Assembly: GCA_038043045.1 (NCBI GenBank)
Contig: JBBTCX010000081.1
Coordinates: 1-64,000 of the forward strand
Length of the DNA: 64,000 nt
Direction of reading: 5' to 3'
Source: JBBTCX01 sp038043045
GTDB lineage: Bacteria; Planctomycetota; Phycisphaerae; UBA1845
A program made the translations under genes and the position numbers. Every line of letters starts with the position of its first letter. Positions within the stretch are counted from its first letter, which is position 1. Positions 36,084-45,557 of this stretch are shown one piece after another. The notes beneath the pieces are model-generated. The model had not been told where the DNA came from. It worked only from the letters and a program-made list of their open reading frames with translations, and did no database searches.

Positions 36084-36701
36084 GTGGCCAAACTGGAAAC
36101 GAAATCATCAATACAAGGCCAAACATCGGGGCATGTGACCCGCTTGCTTGCGGATGCAGCAGCGGGCAGGTCGAACGCCGCCCGTGATCTACTCCCGCTT
36201 GTCTATCGATCCCTTCGCGACTTGGCGGAGCGGCAGATGGGAACGGAACGCTCTGAGCATACGCTTCAGGCAACTGCCTTGGTGCATGAGGCTTATCTGC
36301 GACTGGTCGGCACCAGCGATGTAGGTTGGGATAGCCGAGCCCATTTTTACGGCGCGGCTGCGGAAGCCATGCGGCGCATCCTGATCGAACACGCCCGGCG
36401 CGTTGGCGCCAAAAAACGCGGAGGTGACCACAAACGCGGAATCGCCTGCGTCGCCGATCTGGCGCATGAAGACACCGTGAGTGACGCGTTGGAGATCGAC
36501 GCCGCTATCGAGGCGCTTCGAATGATCGACCCGCGAGCGGCGAGCGTGATTCACTTGCGGTTCTACACCGGACTTTCGATCGATGAAACGGCTGCGGCCC
36601 TGAACATCGCGACGAGCACCGTGGATCGCGAGTGGCGGTACGCTCGCGCCTGGCTCCTGCGATTTTTGCGGAAGAACGACCGAACGGAGCCGAAGGAGTG
36701 A
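36084..36701 (+). CDS. ECF sigma factor, planctomycete TIGR02999-like type
   Basis: This 205-residue protein has region 2 (LLPLVYRSLRDLAERQMGTE), the characteristic HTLQATALVHEAYLRL segment of this ECF group, ILIEHARRVGAKKRGGDHKR, and a region 4 helix-turn-helix (LSIDETAAALNIATSTVDRE). It directs RNA polymerase to a specific promoter set. The start is a GTG at 36084. Its stop codon overlaps the GTG start of the kinase gene, a pairing known for this ECF type, in which the kinase is thought to act in signalling rather than a classical anti-sigma factor. The gene is divergent from the Tc-like operon, with 204 bases between the two starts. Confidence 0.93.
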   Translation: MAKLETKSSIQGQTSGHVTRLLADAAAGRSNAARDLLPLVYRSLRDLAERQMGTERSEHTLQATALVHEAYLRLVGTSDVGWDSRAHFYGAAAEAMRRILIEHARRVGAKKRGGDHKRGIACVADLAHEDTVSDALEIDAAIEALRMIDPRAASVIHLRFYTGLSIDETAAALNIATSTVDREWRYARAWLLRFLRKNDRTEPKE

Positions 36702-39565
36702 ATCCGTCAGATCGTGAACGAGTGAAGGACTTGTTGGCCCAGGCCGCTCGCCTGGAGCCGCAGCGGCGCGTGGCTTTCATCGAGACCGCCGCCGGCAACG
36801 CCGAAATCGCCGCCGAGGCGATCGAACTTCTTCATACCCTTGATGATTCGGTTTTCATGAGCGCGCCCACCGGCGCTGGGTTCGACGAGGCGCCGGCTTT
36901 GCACCGCGAGGGTCCTGGCGCGAAAATCGGCCGCTACAAACTTTTGCAACTCGTGGGCGAAGGTGGTTTTGGCGCGGTCTTTATGGCCGAACAAACCGAA
37001 CCCGTTCATCGCCGAGTGGCCTTGAAAATCATCAAGGCCGGAATGGACACCAAACAGGTGATTGCTCGGTTCGAGGCCGAGCGACAGGCCCTGGCACTGA
37101 TGGATCATCCCAACATCGCCCGGGTGCTGGACGCTGGTGCCACGGACGGCGGCCGGCCGTACTTCGTCATGGAACTCGTCCGAGGCGAGCCTGTGACACG
37201 ATACTGCGATCGGGAGCGACTCCCGGTTCGTCAACGGCTTGAGTTGTTCCGCGATGTTTGCAACGCGGTTCAACATGCCCACCAAAAGGGGGTTATTCAC
37301 CGCGATCTTAAGCCTTCCAATGTCCTGGTGACCGTGGCCGATGGAGAGCCGTTGCCTAAAGTGATTGACTTCGGAATCGCCAAGGCGACCGCGGGTCGGC
37401 TCACCGACAAAACCTTGTTCACCGAAATGCATCAACTGATTGGAACGCCGGAATACATGAGTCCGGAACAAGCTGAAGTGTCAGGCGTTGACATCGACAC
37501 GCGCAGCGACGTCTATTCGTTGGGCGTTCTGCTATATGAACTTCTGGCGGGGAGCACACCGCTTAAACACGCCCGGCTGCGCTCCACGCCTCTGGTGGAA
37601 ATCCAGCGGCTTATCCGCGAGGAGGAACCGCTCAGACCCAGCCTTTGGTTGGCGACGCTCGCGTCACCGTCGGGTACCGGTCGATTCCGTACACCTTTGT
37701 TCGTGGCGGGCGATGAAGCAGATTCCTCGGCCATGGAAATCGCACGATGCAGGCGCTCGGAACCCTCGGTACTTTCGAAAGCCCTTCGTGGTGATCTCGA
37801 TTGGATCGTCATGAAGTGTCTGGAAAAAGACCGTCGCCGGCGATACGCGACAGCCAACGCCCTGGCCGACGACATCGGGCTCTACCTGGCAAATCAGCCC
37901 GTCTCTGCCATTCCGCCCAGTACCAGATACAAACTGCGTAAATTCGTGCGGCGGAATCGGACCCTGGTGCTGGCCGGTGTCGCCATCGCCACGGTACTCC
38001 TGTTGGGCGTCATCGGAACGACAATCGGGCTTGTATGGGCCGTGCGCGAACGGCGACAGGCAGAAGAGCAAAGGACCATCGCGCAGGCAAGTGCGGTCGT
38101 TGCACGCATTGAGGCCGACCGCGCCGACCGCGAAGCGGATCAAGCTCGCACGGTCAATGAATTCATGCGCGGGTTACTAGGCAGCGCCACGCCGCAGAAC
38201 AAGGGCGCGGAGGCTCGGTTAATCGACGTGCTTGCCAGTGCGTCCGCGAACACCTCACGACGTTTCAAAGGTCTTCCCCTTCAGGAAGCTCAATTGCGTG
38301 ACCTGCTCGGTCAAATCTACGCCGATCTCAGCATGTGGCCCGAGGCGAAAGCCGAGTATGTCATGGCCCTAACGCTATGGCGTGAACATGCGGACCCCGA
38401 CGATCCTCGAGCTCTTTCCACTCAATCCGGCTACGCGGTTGTCGCCTCCAACTTAGGTCACACGAACGAAGCTGAACAAATGCTTGCCGAGCTGATCCCG
38501 AGAATGGAGCGCGTGGTCGGTCCCGATGATCCCAAGACGCTTGCGGTTCAGGTGAGGGTTGCGCAGACGCATCTCGGTCGTGGCCGCGTGGACGAAGCCG
38601 AACGCATCCTTCTGGGTTTGCGCGTTCATCCGCGTTTGGCGGACGATGACGCCATTCAGACACAAATTCTGCGAGGCTTGGTCTGGGCGAATCGGTTTCG
38701 GGCATTCAACGGTGATCGAGCACAGCATGCCGCCACATTGAGTTTGGGTGAACCACTGGCGCGCGAGTGGTTCGAGCGTTCTATGCGACGCTATGGGCTG
38801 GATTCCGTGAGAACGCTGGACGCGCAAGTGAGGCTGGCTGAAATCGTCTCCTCGCAGGGAGAGTCCCAGGCCGCCGCCGAAATGTGTCGCGCCGTACTGG
38901 AGATTTCGGCCGAGCGCTTTGGTGAGTGTCACGACGTGCGGGTGTTTGCAATGACCCAGCTCTCCCAGGAGCTGGCTCACCTGGGCGAAGCGCAAGAACC
39001 CGCCGAGCTTCGATTGCGCGCATTGGCATGTTTGCGTCAAAAAGTGGCGGCTGGAAGTCCGGCGCTCTTGGGTGATATCAGCGATACCCTCCGATTCCTA
39101 GAGCGCGTTGGGCGCTCCAAAGAGGGCGAATCCCTAGCCCGCGAGCTGACCGCGGCGATGCAAAACATCGGTGGAGGTCATGGCGACTTGGTCTTCGGCT
39201 CCGAGCTTTACGTCGCCCGCTTCGTCTCCATGCAGAATCGGCTCGACGAAGCAGAACCGATCTTCGAGTCATTGATCGCTCGCCAAAGCCAAGCCGATCG
39301 CGACGAACGTGCACGACTGCATCTGTTCTTCGGCGGTCATCTGGTCCGCCGCAAAAATTTTGAAGTAGCCGAGCAACATTTGATAACGGCGGTTGAACTG
39401 ATCGAGGACATCCGCCTGGGCACGTGGGACACTCACCCAGACGACGTGATCCTCGGGTTCATCGACCTCTACGAAGCCTGGAACAAACCGGACAAAGTCG
39501 AAGAATACCAGCGCCTGCGCACAGAGGTCACCAACACATCGGCGCGAACAAAACGCACTAAGTAG
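36698..39565 (+). CDS. Membrane Ser/Thr protein kinase with TPR domain
   Basis: The 955-residue product starts at GTG 36698 (MNPSDRERVKDLLAQAARLE), overlapping the sigma-factor stop; the frame is open further upstream but the N-terminus matches the usual start of planctomycete kinases. Kinase motifs: glycine loop VGEGGFGAVF, VALK (Lys110), HRDLKPSN (Asp203), DFGIAKA (Asp224), and TPEYMSPEQA with RSDVYSLGVLLYELL. One membrane helix lies at about residues 420-445. The C-terminal 500 residues are TPR-like helical repeats (EAKAEYVMALTLWREHAD; DEAERILLGL), probably a sensor or partner-binding module outside the membrane. All catalytic residues are present, so activity is expected. Confidence 0.94.
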   Translation: MNPSDRERVKDLLAQAARLEPQRRVAFIETAAGNAEIAAEAIELLHTLDDSVFMSAPTGAGFDEAPALHREGPGAKIGRYKLLQLVGEGGFGAVFMAEQTEPVHRRVALKIIKAGMDTKQVIARFEAERQALALMDHPNIARVLDAGATDGGRPYFVMELVRGEPVTRYCDRERLPVRQRLELFRDVCNAVQHAHQKGVIHRDLKPSNVLVTVADGEPLPKVIDFGIAKATAGRLTDKTLFTEMHQLIGTPEYMSPEQAEVSGVDIDTRSDVYSLGVLLYELLAGSTPLKHARLRSTPLVEIQRLIREEEPLRPSLWLATLASPSGTGRFRTPLFVAGDEADSSAMEIARCRRSEPSVLSKALRGDLDWIVMKCLEKDRRRRYATANALADDIGLYLANQPVSAIPPSTRYKLRKFVRRNRTLVLAGVAIATVLLLGVIGTTIGLVWAVRERRQAEEQRTIAQASAVVARIEADRADREADQARTVNEFMRGLLGSATPQNKGAEARLIDVLASASANTSRRFKGLPLQEAQLRDLLGQIYADLSMWPEAKAEYVMALTLWREHADPDDPRALSTQSGYAVVASNLGHTNEAEQMLAELIPRMERVVGPDDPKTLAVQVRVAQTHLGRGRVDEAERILLGLRVHPRLADDDAIQTQILRGLVWANRFRAFNGDRAQHAATLSLGEPLAREWFERSMRRYGLDSVRTLDAQVRLAEIVSSQGESQAAAEMCRAVLEISAERFGECHDVRVFAMTQLSQELAHLGEAQEPAELRLRALACLRQKVAAGSPALLGDISDTLRFLERVGRSKEGESLARELTAAMQNIGGGHGDLVFGSELYVARFVSMQNRLDEAEPIFESLIARQSQADRDERARLHLFFGGHLVRRKNFEVAEQHLITAVELIEDIRLGTWDTHPDDVILGFIDLYEAWNKPDKVEEYQRLRTEVTNTSARTKRTK

Positions 39566-39567
39566 AA

Positions 39568-40746
39568 CTAATTACCTTCTTTGACGACCGTATCTTCTTC
39601 GCCGTAGTCAGCCGCCCAAGTCGAGCCGCTGTGCCGAATTGAAAAGAGGCCGAGATTCGGTTTGTGCAATCCAAGGGAATTGAGCAACGTAGAGAAGTGC
39701 GGGGAAAGATTGTCACGCAATGCCACGGGGCCATGCTTGAGCGATTTCTTGTTGCTGGGCGATGCAGCCGAATACACGATCGGCGTGCCGTAGCGATTGG
39801 TCCAAACGAAACCATCTTCGCCCGTCGGTAATCCCTTCTGGCTTCGCTCAGTCTTCCAGCGTTCCAACCCCTCGACCGTTTCCGGCCATAATGGTGTTCA
39901 CCGTCGGCCCCAGGTTTTTCCGCGAGGCATTATGAACCGTGTTTCCGTTTTGTCGCCGATCATTTTCTTGACGAAATGCCCCCATTTCACCCGGCCTACG
40001 TCGCTGTTGCCGATGCCGGTATTGATCGCCAGCATGATCGCCGTCTTGAGCCACAGGTCTGCTGCCTCGATCATCATCCGTAGTTCGTGAGGTTCAAACA
40101 CGGCCAATTCGGTTGGTGGACCGCTAATCGTCTGCAACGGGCGGAGCGTGTCCGCCAACGCCGAAATGCTGAGCCAACACTCGACCTGACATCGTTTGAA
40201 CGCCGCCTTGACGAAGGAAAGCCGCTTGTTCACCTACGCCGGCTGCCGAGTTCCGCTTTCGACGACAAGGTGGCAGTGGTTTCGCCAACGGAGAAAATAG
40301 TGCTTATCGACCCATTCGATCGGAAGGTCGCCACAACGCTGGTATGATATCATCGAATGGAAGGCTCGCACCGTGTCTCGGATCGACTCAGCGCTCCGTT
40401 TGTGTTCGTGCATCCATTCGCAGTAGGCGTCGCCGTCATCCCGGACGGACCTGATGACGATGTCCAAGGACGTGGGCGATTTCGTCACCGCAAGGTTTCG
40501 TCTTGCCTCCTCGATCGTGCGACCGATCGGCAGGATGTGGCCGTTGTTTACGCGGCAGAATTGACGATAACCGGCCTTGTAGACAAGGCTCGTTTCAAGG
40601 AAGAAGCTGTACCGGGCAAGCGCGGTCATTTCGTCCGAGCCGAAGTAGTGCATCTTGCCCCTGATGAACTTGCGGTATTGGCCGGTGCCTGAATGGAACC
40701 CGAGTTTGATTCGTGTCTTTTTCGCAGCCATTTTTCGGCTCTCCAT
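39568..40746 (-). pseudogene. Tyrosine recombinase (phage-type integrase) with two in-frame stop codons
   Basis: One continuous minus-strand frame from the ATG at 40746 or 40731 reads as an integrase: an N-terminal arm (HSGTGQYRKFIRGKMHYFG), a catalytic start (LKTAIMLAINTGIGNSDVGR), a middle segment (MPRGKTWGRR then TPLWPETVEGLERW), and a C-terminal box (GLHKPNLGLFSIRHSGS). It is broken by TAG at 40234-40236 and TGA at 39898-39900, with the frame intact on both sides. After the HxxR-like RHSGS the sequence departs from family expectation and stops without a catalytic Tyr, so the 3' end is truncated or shifted. It lies 77 bases from tRNA-Leu, a common attachment site. It is probably the remnant of an integrated element that has otherwise gone. 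Confidence 0.8.
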
Positions 40747-40823
40747 GATCCATCGGAGGACCGACTCGATTATAATTCTTAACGAAGTGGATTTGATAGG
40801 AAGAATTTGATAGTACCTTGATT

Positions 40824-40908
40824 GGGCGAGTGGCGGAATGGCAGACGCTGGGGACTTAAAATCCCCTCCGGTGAAAACTGGGTGCGGGTTCAATTCCCGC
40901 CTCGCCCA
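40824..40908 (+). tRNA. tRNA-Leu (anticodon UAA)
   Basis: Acceptor arm GGGCGAG (40824-40830) pairs with CTCGCCC (40901-40907), with discriminator A at 40908. The anticodon stem-loop is GGGGA-CTTAAAA-TCCCC, with anticodon TAA. A long variable arm follows, as in class II tRNAs, and the T arm GCGGG-TTCAATT-CCCGC is intact. CCA is not encoded. It reads UUA codons. Confidence 0.96.
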
Positions 40909-41038
40909 TTAATCCTTTAACCACTATATAGGGGATGACATTCCCTAACCGAAAAGAATAGAATAGAGAGACGCGGTCACAGAAATCGACTGGTCAGGCG
41001 TGGTGGGTGGAAGTGGGCTTCGTTTTTCGAGGTTGCCG

Positions 41039-42139
41039 ATGTTCCTGAATCTTGCACGAGCCCGATCCTACGAGGTTTTGCCTTTATTCATTGGCCTCTT
41101 TGCTGTGGTAGCGCTTGCAGGTGATGATCCCGCCAGCGGTTTGGAGGGCTTAACCGCCCGTTTGACCGAACATGGCAAGGCCATCAATTGGGAAGCGGAA
41201 TTCCCTCATTTCGAACGCCATTTCGATCGAATGTGGAAGGAAAACGGCTGGAACGATGAAGCCGACTGCTTTTCCCACGATTTGATCCGCGATGTGGCTC
41301 GAATTCCACCGTGGCAAGTGATGGATCGGTTGAATCTGGCCAGCGATCGCGCGGCTGAGCGGTATGGAATGAAAGGTACGGAAAGGCTTTGGCTTAAAGC
41401 CAAGATGGTTCGAGAAGCAAGCGGGTTTCTGCTCCGCAACAGCAAGGTCATTTTGCAACAATTCAGCGAAGCTTCCGAATTTTTTGCGGGCGAAAAACCC
41501 TTGAACCCCGATCAGGTCGCCCGTTGGACGCGCGACGCCGAACCCTTGACCGAGGATTTCAACCAGATGGTAAAACGAATCGTCAGTGATATCGAACCCA
41601 GGGTGGACGAGCAACATCGCGATGCCCTTCGCCGGGATGTGGGTAGTTACGACAAGCAGCGCCAGTTCTGGTTGGAAAAAATGACCCGTTGGAAAGAGGG
41701 CGACTGGCGGCCCGATGATTGGGGATTGCAAGATCATCCCGCTCATCGAGATTTGCCCGTCTTATCGGGTTCGGAGTCTAACGTATTTCCTCGTGTTCTC
41801 GCAGCGAATTCGGACGGCGAGATTGGACCCGATTATGTGAATTCTCTTCCCAAATGGGTGAACCATGATCGTTCCACGTGGTTCGCTTACGTTATTGAGA
41901 TGGAGCGGAAGTATCATTTCGATTCGGGTCAGATGAACACCGCGAAGTCGATTCACGATGAAGTTTTTGAGCGGGCCGGAGCGTATGTTGCGGCGAACAC
42001 GGAGGAGTTGAAGGCGGTGTCCCTATCGGCGCGAGGCAAACATGAGATCTTCGCTCCGGTGCGTATGATGTTTGACGAGCTTCGATCCCGACTGGATGCG
42101 ATACCCACAAGTGCGCAGCAGACAAATGCATCGCGCTAG
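41039..42139 (+). CDS. Exported protein of unknown function
   Basis: The frame is open from a GTG at 41000, but ATG 41039 has GAGG about seven bases upstream and gives a signal-like N-terminus (MFLNLARARSYEV then LPLFIGLFAVVALA). The mature part of about 330 residues is helical, rich in Arg, Glu, Asp and Trp (FERHFDRMWKENGWNDEADC; RWTRDAEPLTEDFNQMVKRI), with no motif I recognise and no further membrane segment. Three conserved-looking Trp/His patches (EKMTRWKEGDWRPDDW, GLQDHPAHRDLP) could be binding sites. It follows the tRNA gene by 130 bases and the next gene by 135, so it may be transcribed alone. No function is assigned. Confidence 0.65.
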   Translation: MFLNLARARSYEVLPLFIGLFAVVALAGDDPASGLEGLTARLTEHGKAINWEAEFPHFERHFDRMWKENGWNDEADCFSHDLIRDVARIPPWQVMDRLNLASDRAAERYGMKGTERLWLKAKMVREASGFLLRNSKVILQQFSEASEFFAGEKPLNPDQVARWTRDAEPLTEDFNQMVKRIVSDIEPRVDEQHRDALRRDVGSYDKQRQFWLEKMTRWKEGDWRPDDWGLQDHPAHRDLPVLSGSESNVFPRVLAANSDGEIGPDYVNSLPKWVNHDRSTWFAYVIEMERKYHFDSGQMNTAKSIHDEVFERAGAYVAANTEELKAVSLSARGKHEIFAPVRMMFDELRSRLDAIPTSAQQTNASR

Positions 42140-42274
42140 GAAGATTTACAGAAACGCTTTAATTGCAAAAAGTGTAACTTAGGGCTTATCCTACTTGGCG
42201 AAATCCAAATTGCCGATTTCTGGTTGGTGGATGTGTGCCTACTTGAAGCGCAACGGAAAGCAGGTCATTGAGTC

Positions 42275-43291
42275 GTGAAAATAAAGTGTAACGGTTTATA
42301 TTGCATTGCGGTTTCTATTTCTGCTTTGCTGCCATTTTCGAAAATTAATGCGCAGACGAATTCTGGTATTGACTCATTATCGGGCGCCTATCGACCTGGT
42401 GCTCAGAATGTGGACGAGAGTGAACTTCCAAGAGCGGTGGGCCTGCAGAATCCTTGGCGGCTTGGGCAGAGAGACCGACCGGGAGCGCGACGTTGGAATC
42501 GGCGAAATGGTGGGTTGTTGGGCGGCGTCGGATCACGGCGGGCACCAACTCCGTCACGCGCTTATGCGTCGCCGGGGTTTGGGTTGTCGGCTTATTCTGG
42601 TCGACCGATTGCCAATGAGACCGGTGGAATGGCTGCGATTTTTCCAGAGCGGCGAGCGTTTCTTGCGGCGACGGCCAGCAACGCTCCGGTTCGACGAGCA
42701 CTCAATAAGGAAGCGGGAGTAAGGCTTCCGGCAAGCTCGGATGACCGGGCGAGCGCCCGACTAACAGAATTTGAAGGAGAGATCCCGGAGTCAATCTTGT
42801 TAGGCGATCGGTTGCAAGCGCAGGTGGGGGCGGCCAAAGCGCGTGCTCAGATCAATGCTTGGACGGGATTTCGGGAAGGCAAATATTATCTGGCTCGGCG
42901 GGCTTTTGCCGCGATGGTTAGCGCGGACCCGGAGGATTTGGAAGCCCGGGTTGGAGAGTTGTTTTGCGTCACGGCGTTGGGGTCGACACACAGCGCGACG
43001 ATTCTGCTTGGTATATTGAATGGGCGATCGGAGCAACCGTTTGGATGCGACATTCGATTGAGTGAGCGGTTTGGTACGACGGCGGCCGCCAATGAATTCC
43101 GAACGCGATGCAAATTGCTCACGCAAGTACAGGATATCGATATGCATACTGCGGCGGTGTATACGCTTTCGCTCTGGTATTTCGGAGATAGGGACGGAGC
43201 CTTGTTTGCGGCGGAGAGTATCGCGGCGAAGCAGCCGGGTTCGGTGTATGCGAAATGGCCTGGGAAAATGCGCGAGGTCATAGGGAAGTAA
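42275..43291 (+). CDS. Exported protein of unknown function with a helical repeat-like C-terminus
   Basis: A GTG start at 42275 (MKIKCNGLYCIAVSISALLP) gives a clear signal peptide with cleavage near KINAQ. Residues about 30-130 are low in predicted structure and rich in Gly, Arg and Pro (RPGARRWNRRNGGLLGGVGS). The C-terminal 170 residues are alpha-helical and resemble paired TPR-like helices (FREGKYYLARRAFAAMVSAD; YFGDRDGALFAAESIAAKQP). Such a layout suits a periplasmic or surface adaptor. The base composition just upstream (42140-42274) is AT-richer than the surroundings, in keeping with a promoter, although no clear -35/-10 pair was found. No family is recognised. Confidence 0.65.
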   Translation: MKIKCNGLYCIAVSISALLPFSKINAQTNSGIDSLSGAYRPGAQNVDESELPRAVGLQNPWRLGQRDRPGARRWNRRNGGLLGGVGSRRAPTPSRAYASPGFGLSAYSGRPIANETGGMAAIFPERRAFLAATASNAPVRRALNKEAGVRLPASSDDRASARLTEFEGEIPESILLGDRLQAQVGAAKARAQINAWTGFREGKYYLARRAFAAMVSADPEDLEARVGELFCVTALGSTHSATILLGILNGRSEQPFGCDIRLSERFGTTAAANEFRTRCKLLTQVQDIDMHTAAVYTLSLWYFGDRDGALFAAESIAAKQPGSVYAKWPGKMREVIGK

Positions 43292-43368
43292 TGAAGGCGT
43301 CGGCGAGAAGGCGTTGAGAAGATGTCCGCACCAGAGCGGACAGGCCATAGGGCGGGGGAACGTGCGAG

Positions 43369-45411
43369 TTGTCCATTGAATCCGAGTTAACGAAGTCTCT
43401 GAGCCACGAGCGTTTCCGCGCGGCCGGAATGGGTCATTGGCACGGACTAAGCGTGCACTACCGAACCCCGGTGGTGGCCGGCGCGCATGGGGTGTTGTTT
43501 ACGCTGGCGCTTTTTTCATCGTTCTTGCTGGCCTATAATTTCCGATTCAACATCAAACGGGAACAAGAACTCTTCGAGTGGTTTTTCGATCTGTTTCTTC
43601 CGCTGTTGGCGTTTGCGTTACCCATCAAGTTGTTTGTTTTTCACCAGTTGGGTCAATACCGGGGTTCGTGGCGATATGTCGGACTTCGGGATTTGTTCGG
43701 TGTCATCAGTTCCTCGTTGGTTGCGTCTTTCGCACTACTCTTCGTCTATTTCGTGGCGGAAAACGGCTGGGATCAGCAATACGGTCACCGGTTGATCGAC
43801 GATGCGCCGCGAGCGCGATTGCGAGAGTCTTCGGTCTTTTTGTTGGATTGGTCGGCCACGATTGTGTTTGTGTGCGCTGCGCGGGTGCTGGTGCGGTTTT
43901 ATTATGAAGACTTGCAGCCGCGTCGGGCGGAGGGTTCGACGCGCGTATTGATCGTCGGGGCCGGTGATGCCGGAGAAGCCGTCGTGCGACAGTTGCCGCG
44001 CCTTCGACAGGGTCATTACATCTGTGTGGGGTTTGTCGACGACCAGGTGCCTGAGCTTCATGGTCGAATCCACAATGTCGAAATCATGGGGCGAACATCC
44101 CAAATTCGCGAGATTTGCGAGTCCCATAACGTTCAAGAGGTGTTCATCGCGGTGCCGACCGCGACGCCTAAGTTCATACGTGAATTGGTGGAACGATGCG
44201 AAGGTACGGGGGCAAGGTTTCGCACGGTTCCGGGTGTGGCCGATGTCATCGAAGGGCGTGTTCAAGTCAGTCAAATCCGAGATGTGGACATCACCGATCT
44301 TCTTGGTCGTGAACCGGTGGAGTTGGATCAGGAGAAGATCAGCCGGGAAATTCGCGGTCAATGTGTGTTGGTCACTGGGGCCGGCGGAAGCATCGGTTCA
44401 GAGATGTGTCGGCAGATTGCGACATTTTCACCTCGGCGATTGGTGCTGATCGAGCGCGCGGAAAACAATCTGTTCGAGCTCGACCGCGAGCTTAGACGTT
44501 CCTTCCCCGACCTATCAATCCTCGCGACGGTCGCAGACATCGGTGACCGTGAAAGAATCGAGGCTGTTTTTCAAGAAGAGCGACCGGCCATCGTTTTTCA
44601 CGCGGCCGCGCACAAGCATGTGCCGCTCATGGAACATAATCCCGGCGAGGCGATCAAGAACAACGTCTTGGGCACGATGACGGTCGCGGAAGCGGCGATC
44701 GGGGCGGGAACAGAAAAGATGGTGATGATCTCGACGGACAAGGCCGTCAATCCGACGAGTGTCATGGGTTGCACGAAACGAATCGCGGAATTGTATGTTC
44801 AAGGTCGCAACGGTCGCGGAAGAACGCAATTCATAACGGTGCGGTTTGGAAATGTGCTGGGCAGCAGCGGAAGCGTCGTTCCGATTTTCAAGCAGCAAAT
44901 CGCAGCGGGTGGGCCGATCACGGTAACCCATCCCGAAATGAAGCGATATTTCATGACGATTGCCGAAGCCTCTCAATTGGTCCTTCAGGCGGGTGCGATG
45001 GGAAAAGGCGGGGAGATTTATCTTTTGCACATGGGCGAACCGGTCAAAATTGTTGATCTGGCACGAGACATGATTTCTTTGAGCGGGCTTCGACCGGGGA
45101 TTGACATTGACATTGTTTTTTCAGGAGTGCGCCCAGGCGAGAAACTCTTCGAGGAATTGTCGGGATTGGGGGAGCATGTCGGAGACACCGCCCATCCCAA
45201 GATCGGCGTTTGGAAACATCGACCGACGGATTGGGAGGCCTTGCGGGCGGGGATACTCCGATTGTTGAATGTAGCGAATACGGCGGAACCGGACGAACTT
45301 CAAGCCGAGATGCAACTCCTCGTGCCGGAATACACGCCGGATCATGGTTCTATGGACACAGTAGATGGTGCTCCGAGAAACGTTGTTTCAAAGACGCCGG
45401 CCGTTGTCTGA
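43369..45411 (+). CDS. Membrane nucleotide-sugar 4,6-dehydratase / epimerase (CapD / WbpM / PglF family)
   Basis: This 680-residue protein has four N-terminal membrane helices (about residues 35-160). A first Rossmann domain (RVLIVGAGDAGEAVVRQL, about residue 193) is followed by an extended SDR domain with TGAGGSIGSEM (about residue 335) for NAD(P). The catalytic block ISTDKAVNPTSVMGCTKR (about residue 455) has the Met-x3-Lys form in place of Tyr-x3-Lys that is typical of WbpM/FlaA1-type enzymes. These convert UDP-GlcNAc to a 4-keto-6-deoxy sugar for surface polysaccharide or glycoprotein glycans. The start is a TTG at 43369 with GGGGGAA upstream; an ATG about 20 codons later is the alternative. 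No glycosyltransferase genes are adjacent. Confidence 0.93.
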   Translation: MSIESELTKSLSHERFRAAGMGHWHGLSVHYRTPVVAGAHGVLFTLALFSSFLLAYNFRFNIKREQELFEWFFDLFLPLLAFALPIKLFVFHQLGQYRGSWRYVGLRDLFGVISSSLVASFALLFVYFVAENGWDQQYGHRLIDDAPRARLRESSVFLLDWSATIVFVCAARVLVRFYYEDLQPRRAEGSTRVLIVGAGDAGEAVVRQLPRLRQGHYICVGFVDDQVPELHGRIHNVEIMGRTSQIREICESHNVQEVFIAVPTATPKFIRELVERCEGTGARFRTVPGVADVIEGRVQVSQIRDVDITDLLGREPVELDQEKISREIRGQCVLVTGAGGSIGSEMCRQIATFSPRRLVLIERAENNLFELDRELRRSFPDLSILATVADIGDRERIEAVFQEERPAIVFHAAAHKHVPLMEHNPGEAIKNNVLGTMTVAEAAIGAGTEKMVMISTDKAVNPTSVMGCTKRIAELYVQGRNGRGRTQFITVRFGNVLGSSGSVVPIFKQQIAAGGPITVTHPEMKRYFMTIAEASQLVLQAGAMGKGGEIYLLHMGEPVKIVDLARDMISLSGLRPGIDIDIVFSGVRPGEKLFEELSGLGEHVGDTAHPKIGVWKHRPTDWEALRAGILRLLNVANTAEPDELQAEMQLLVPEYTPDHGSMDTVDGAPRNVVSKTPAVV

Positions 45412-45520
45412 TCCCAAGTCGGTCCATTTCCAACCGTTCCTTCACGGTTCGCAAGGATTGCCATTCCCACTTTTCACTTTGACTTCGTTCATCGCCTGAT
45501 CCGCCGCACAGTATCGGCCA

Positions 45521-45550
45521 TTGTGGTCAGGGTAGGCGTCCGCCTATAGT
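45521..45550 (+). promoter_or_regulatory. Possible sigma-70 type promoter of the VWA operon
   Basis: TTGTGG (45521-45526) and TATAGT (45545-45550) are separated by 18 bases. The -10 element ends only seven bases before the ATG at 45558, and no Shine-Dalgarno sequence precedes that ATG, so the transcript would be almost leaderless. Support is sequence similarity only. Confidence 0.25.
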
Positions 45551-45557
45551 TCATTTC

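Noticed and set aside
40234..40893. 219-codon frame starting within the antisense of tRNA-Leu
   Set aside because: Only the part after the ATG at 40746 is integrase-like; the first 49 codons run through the tRNA gene and its leader.
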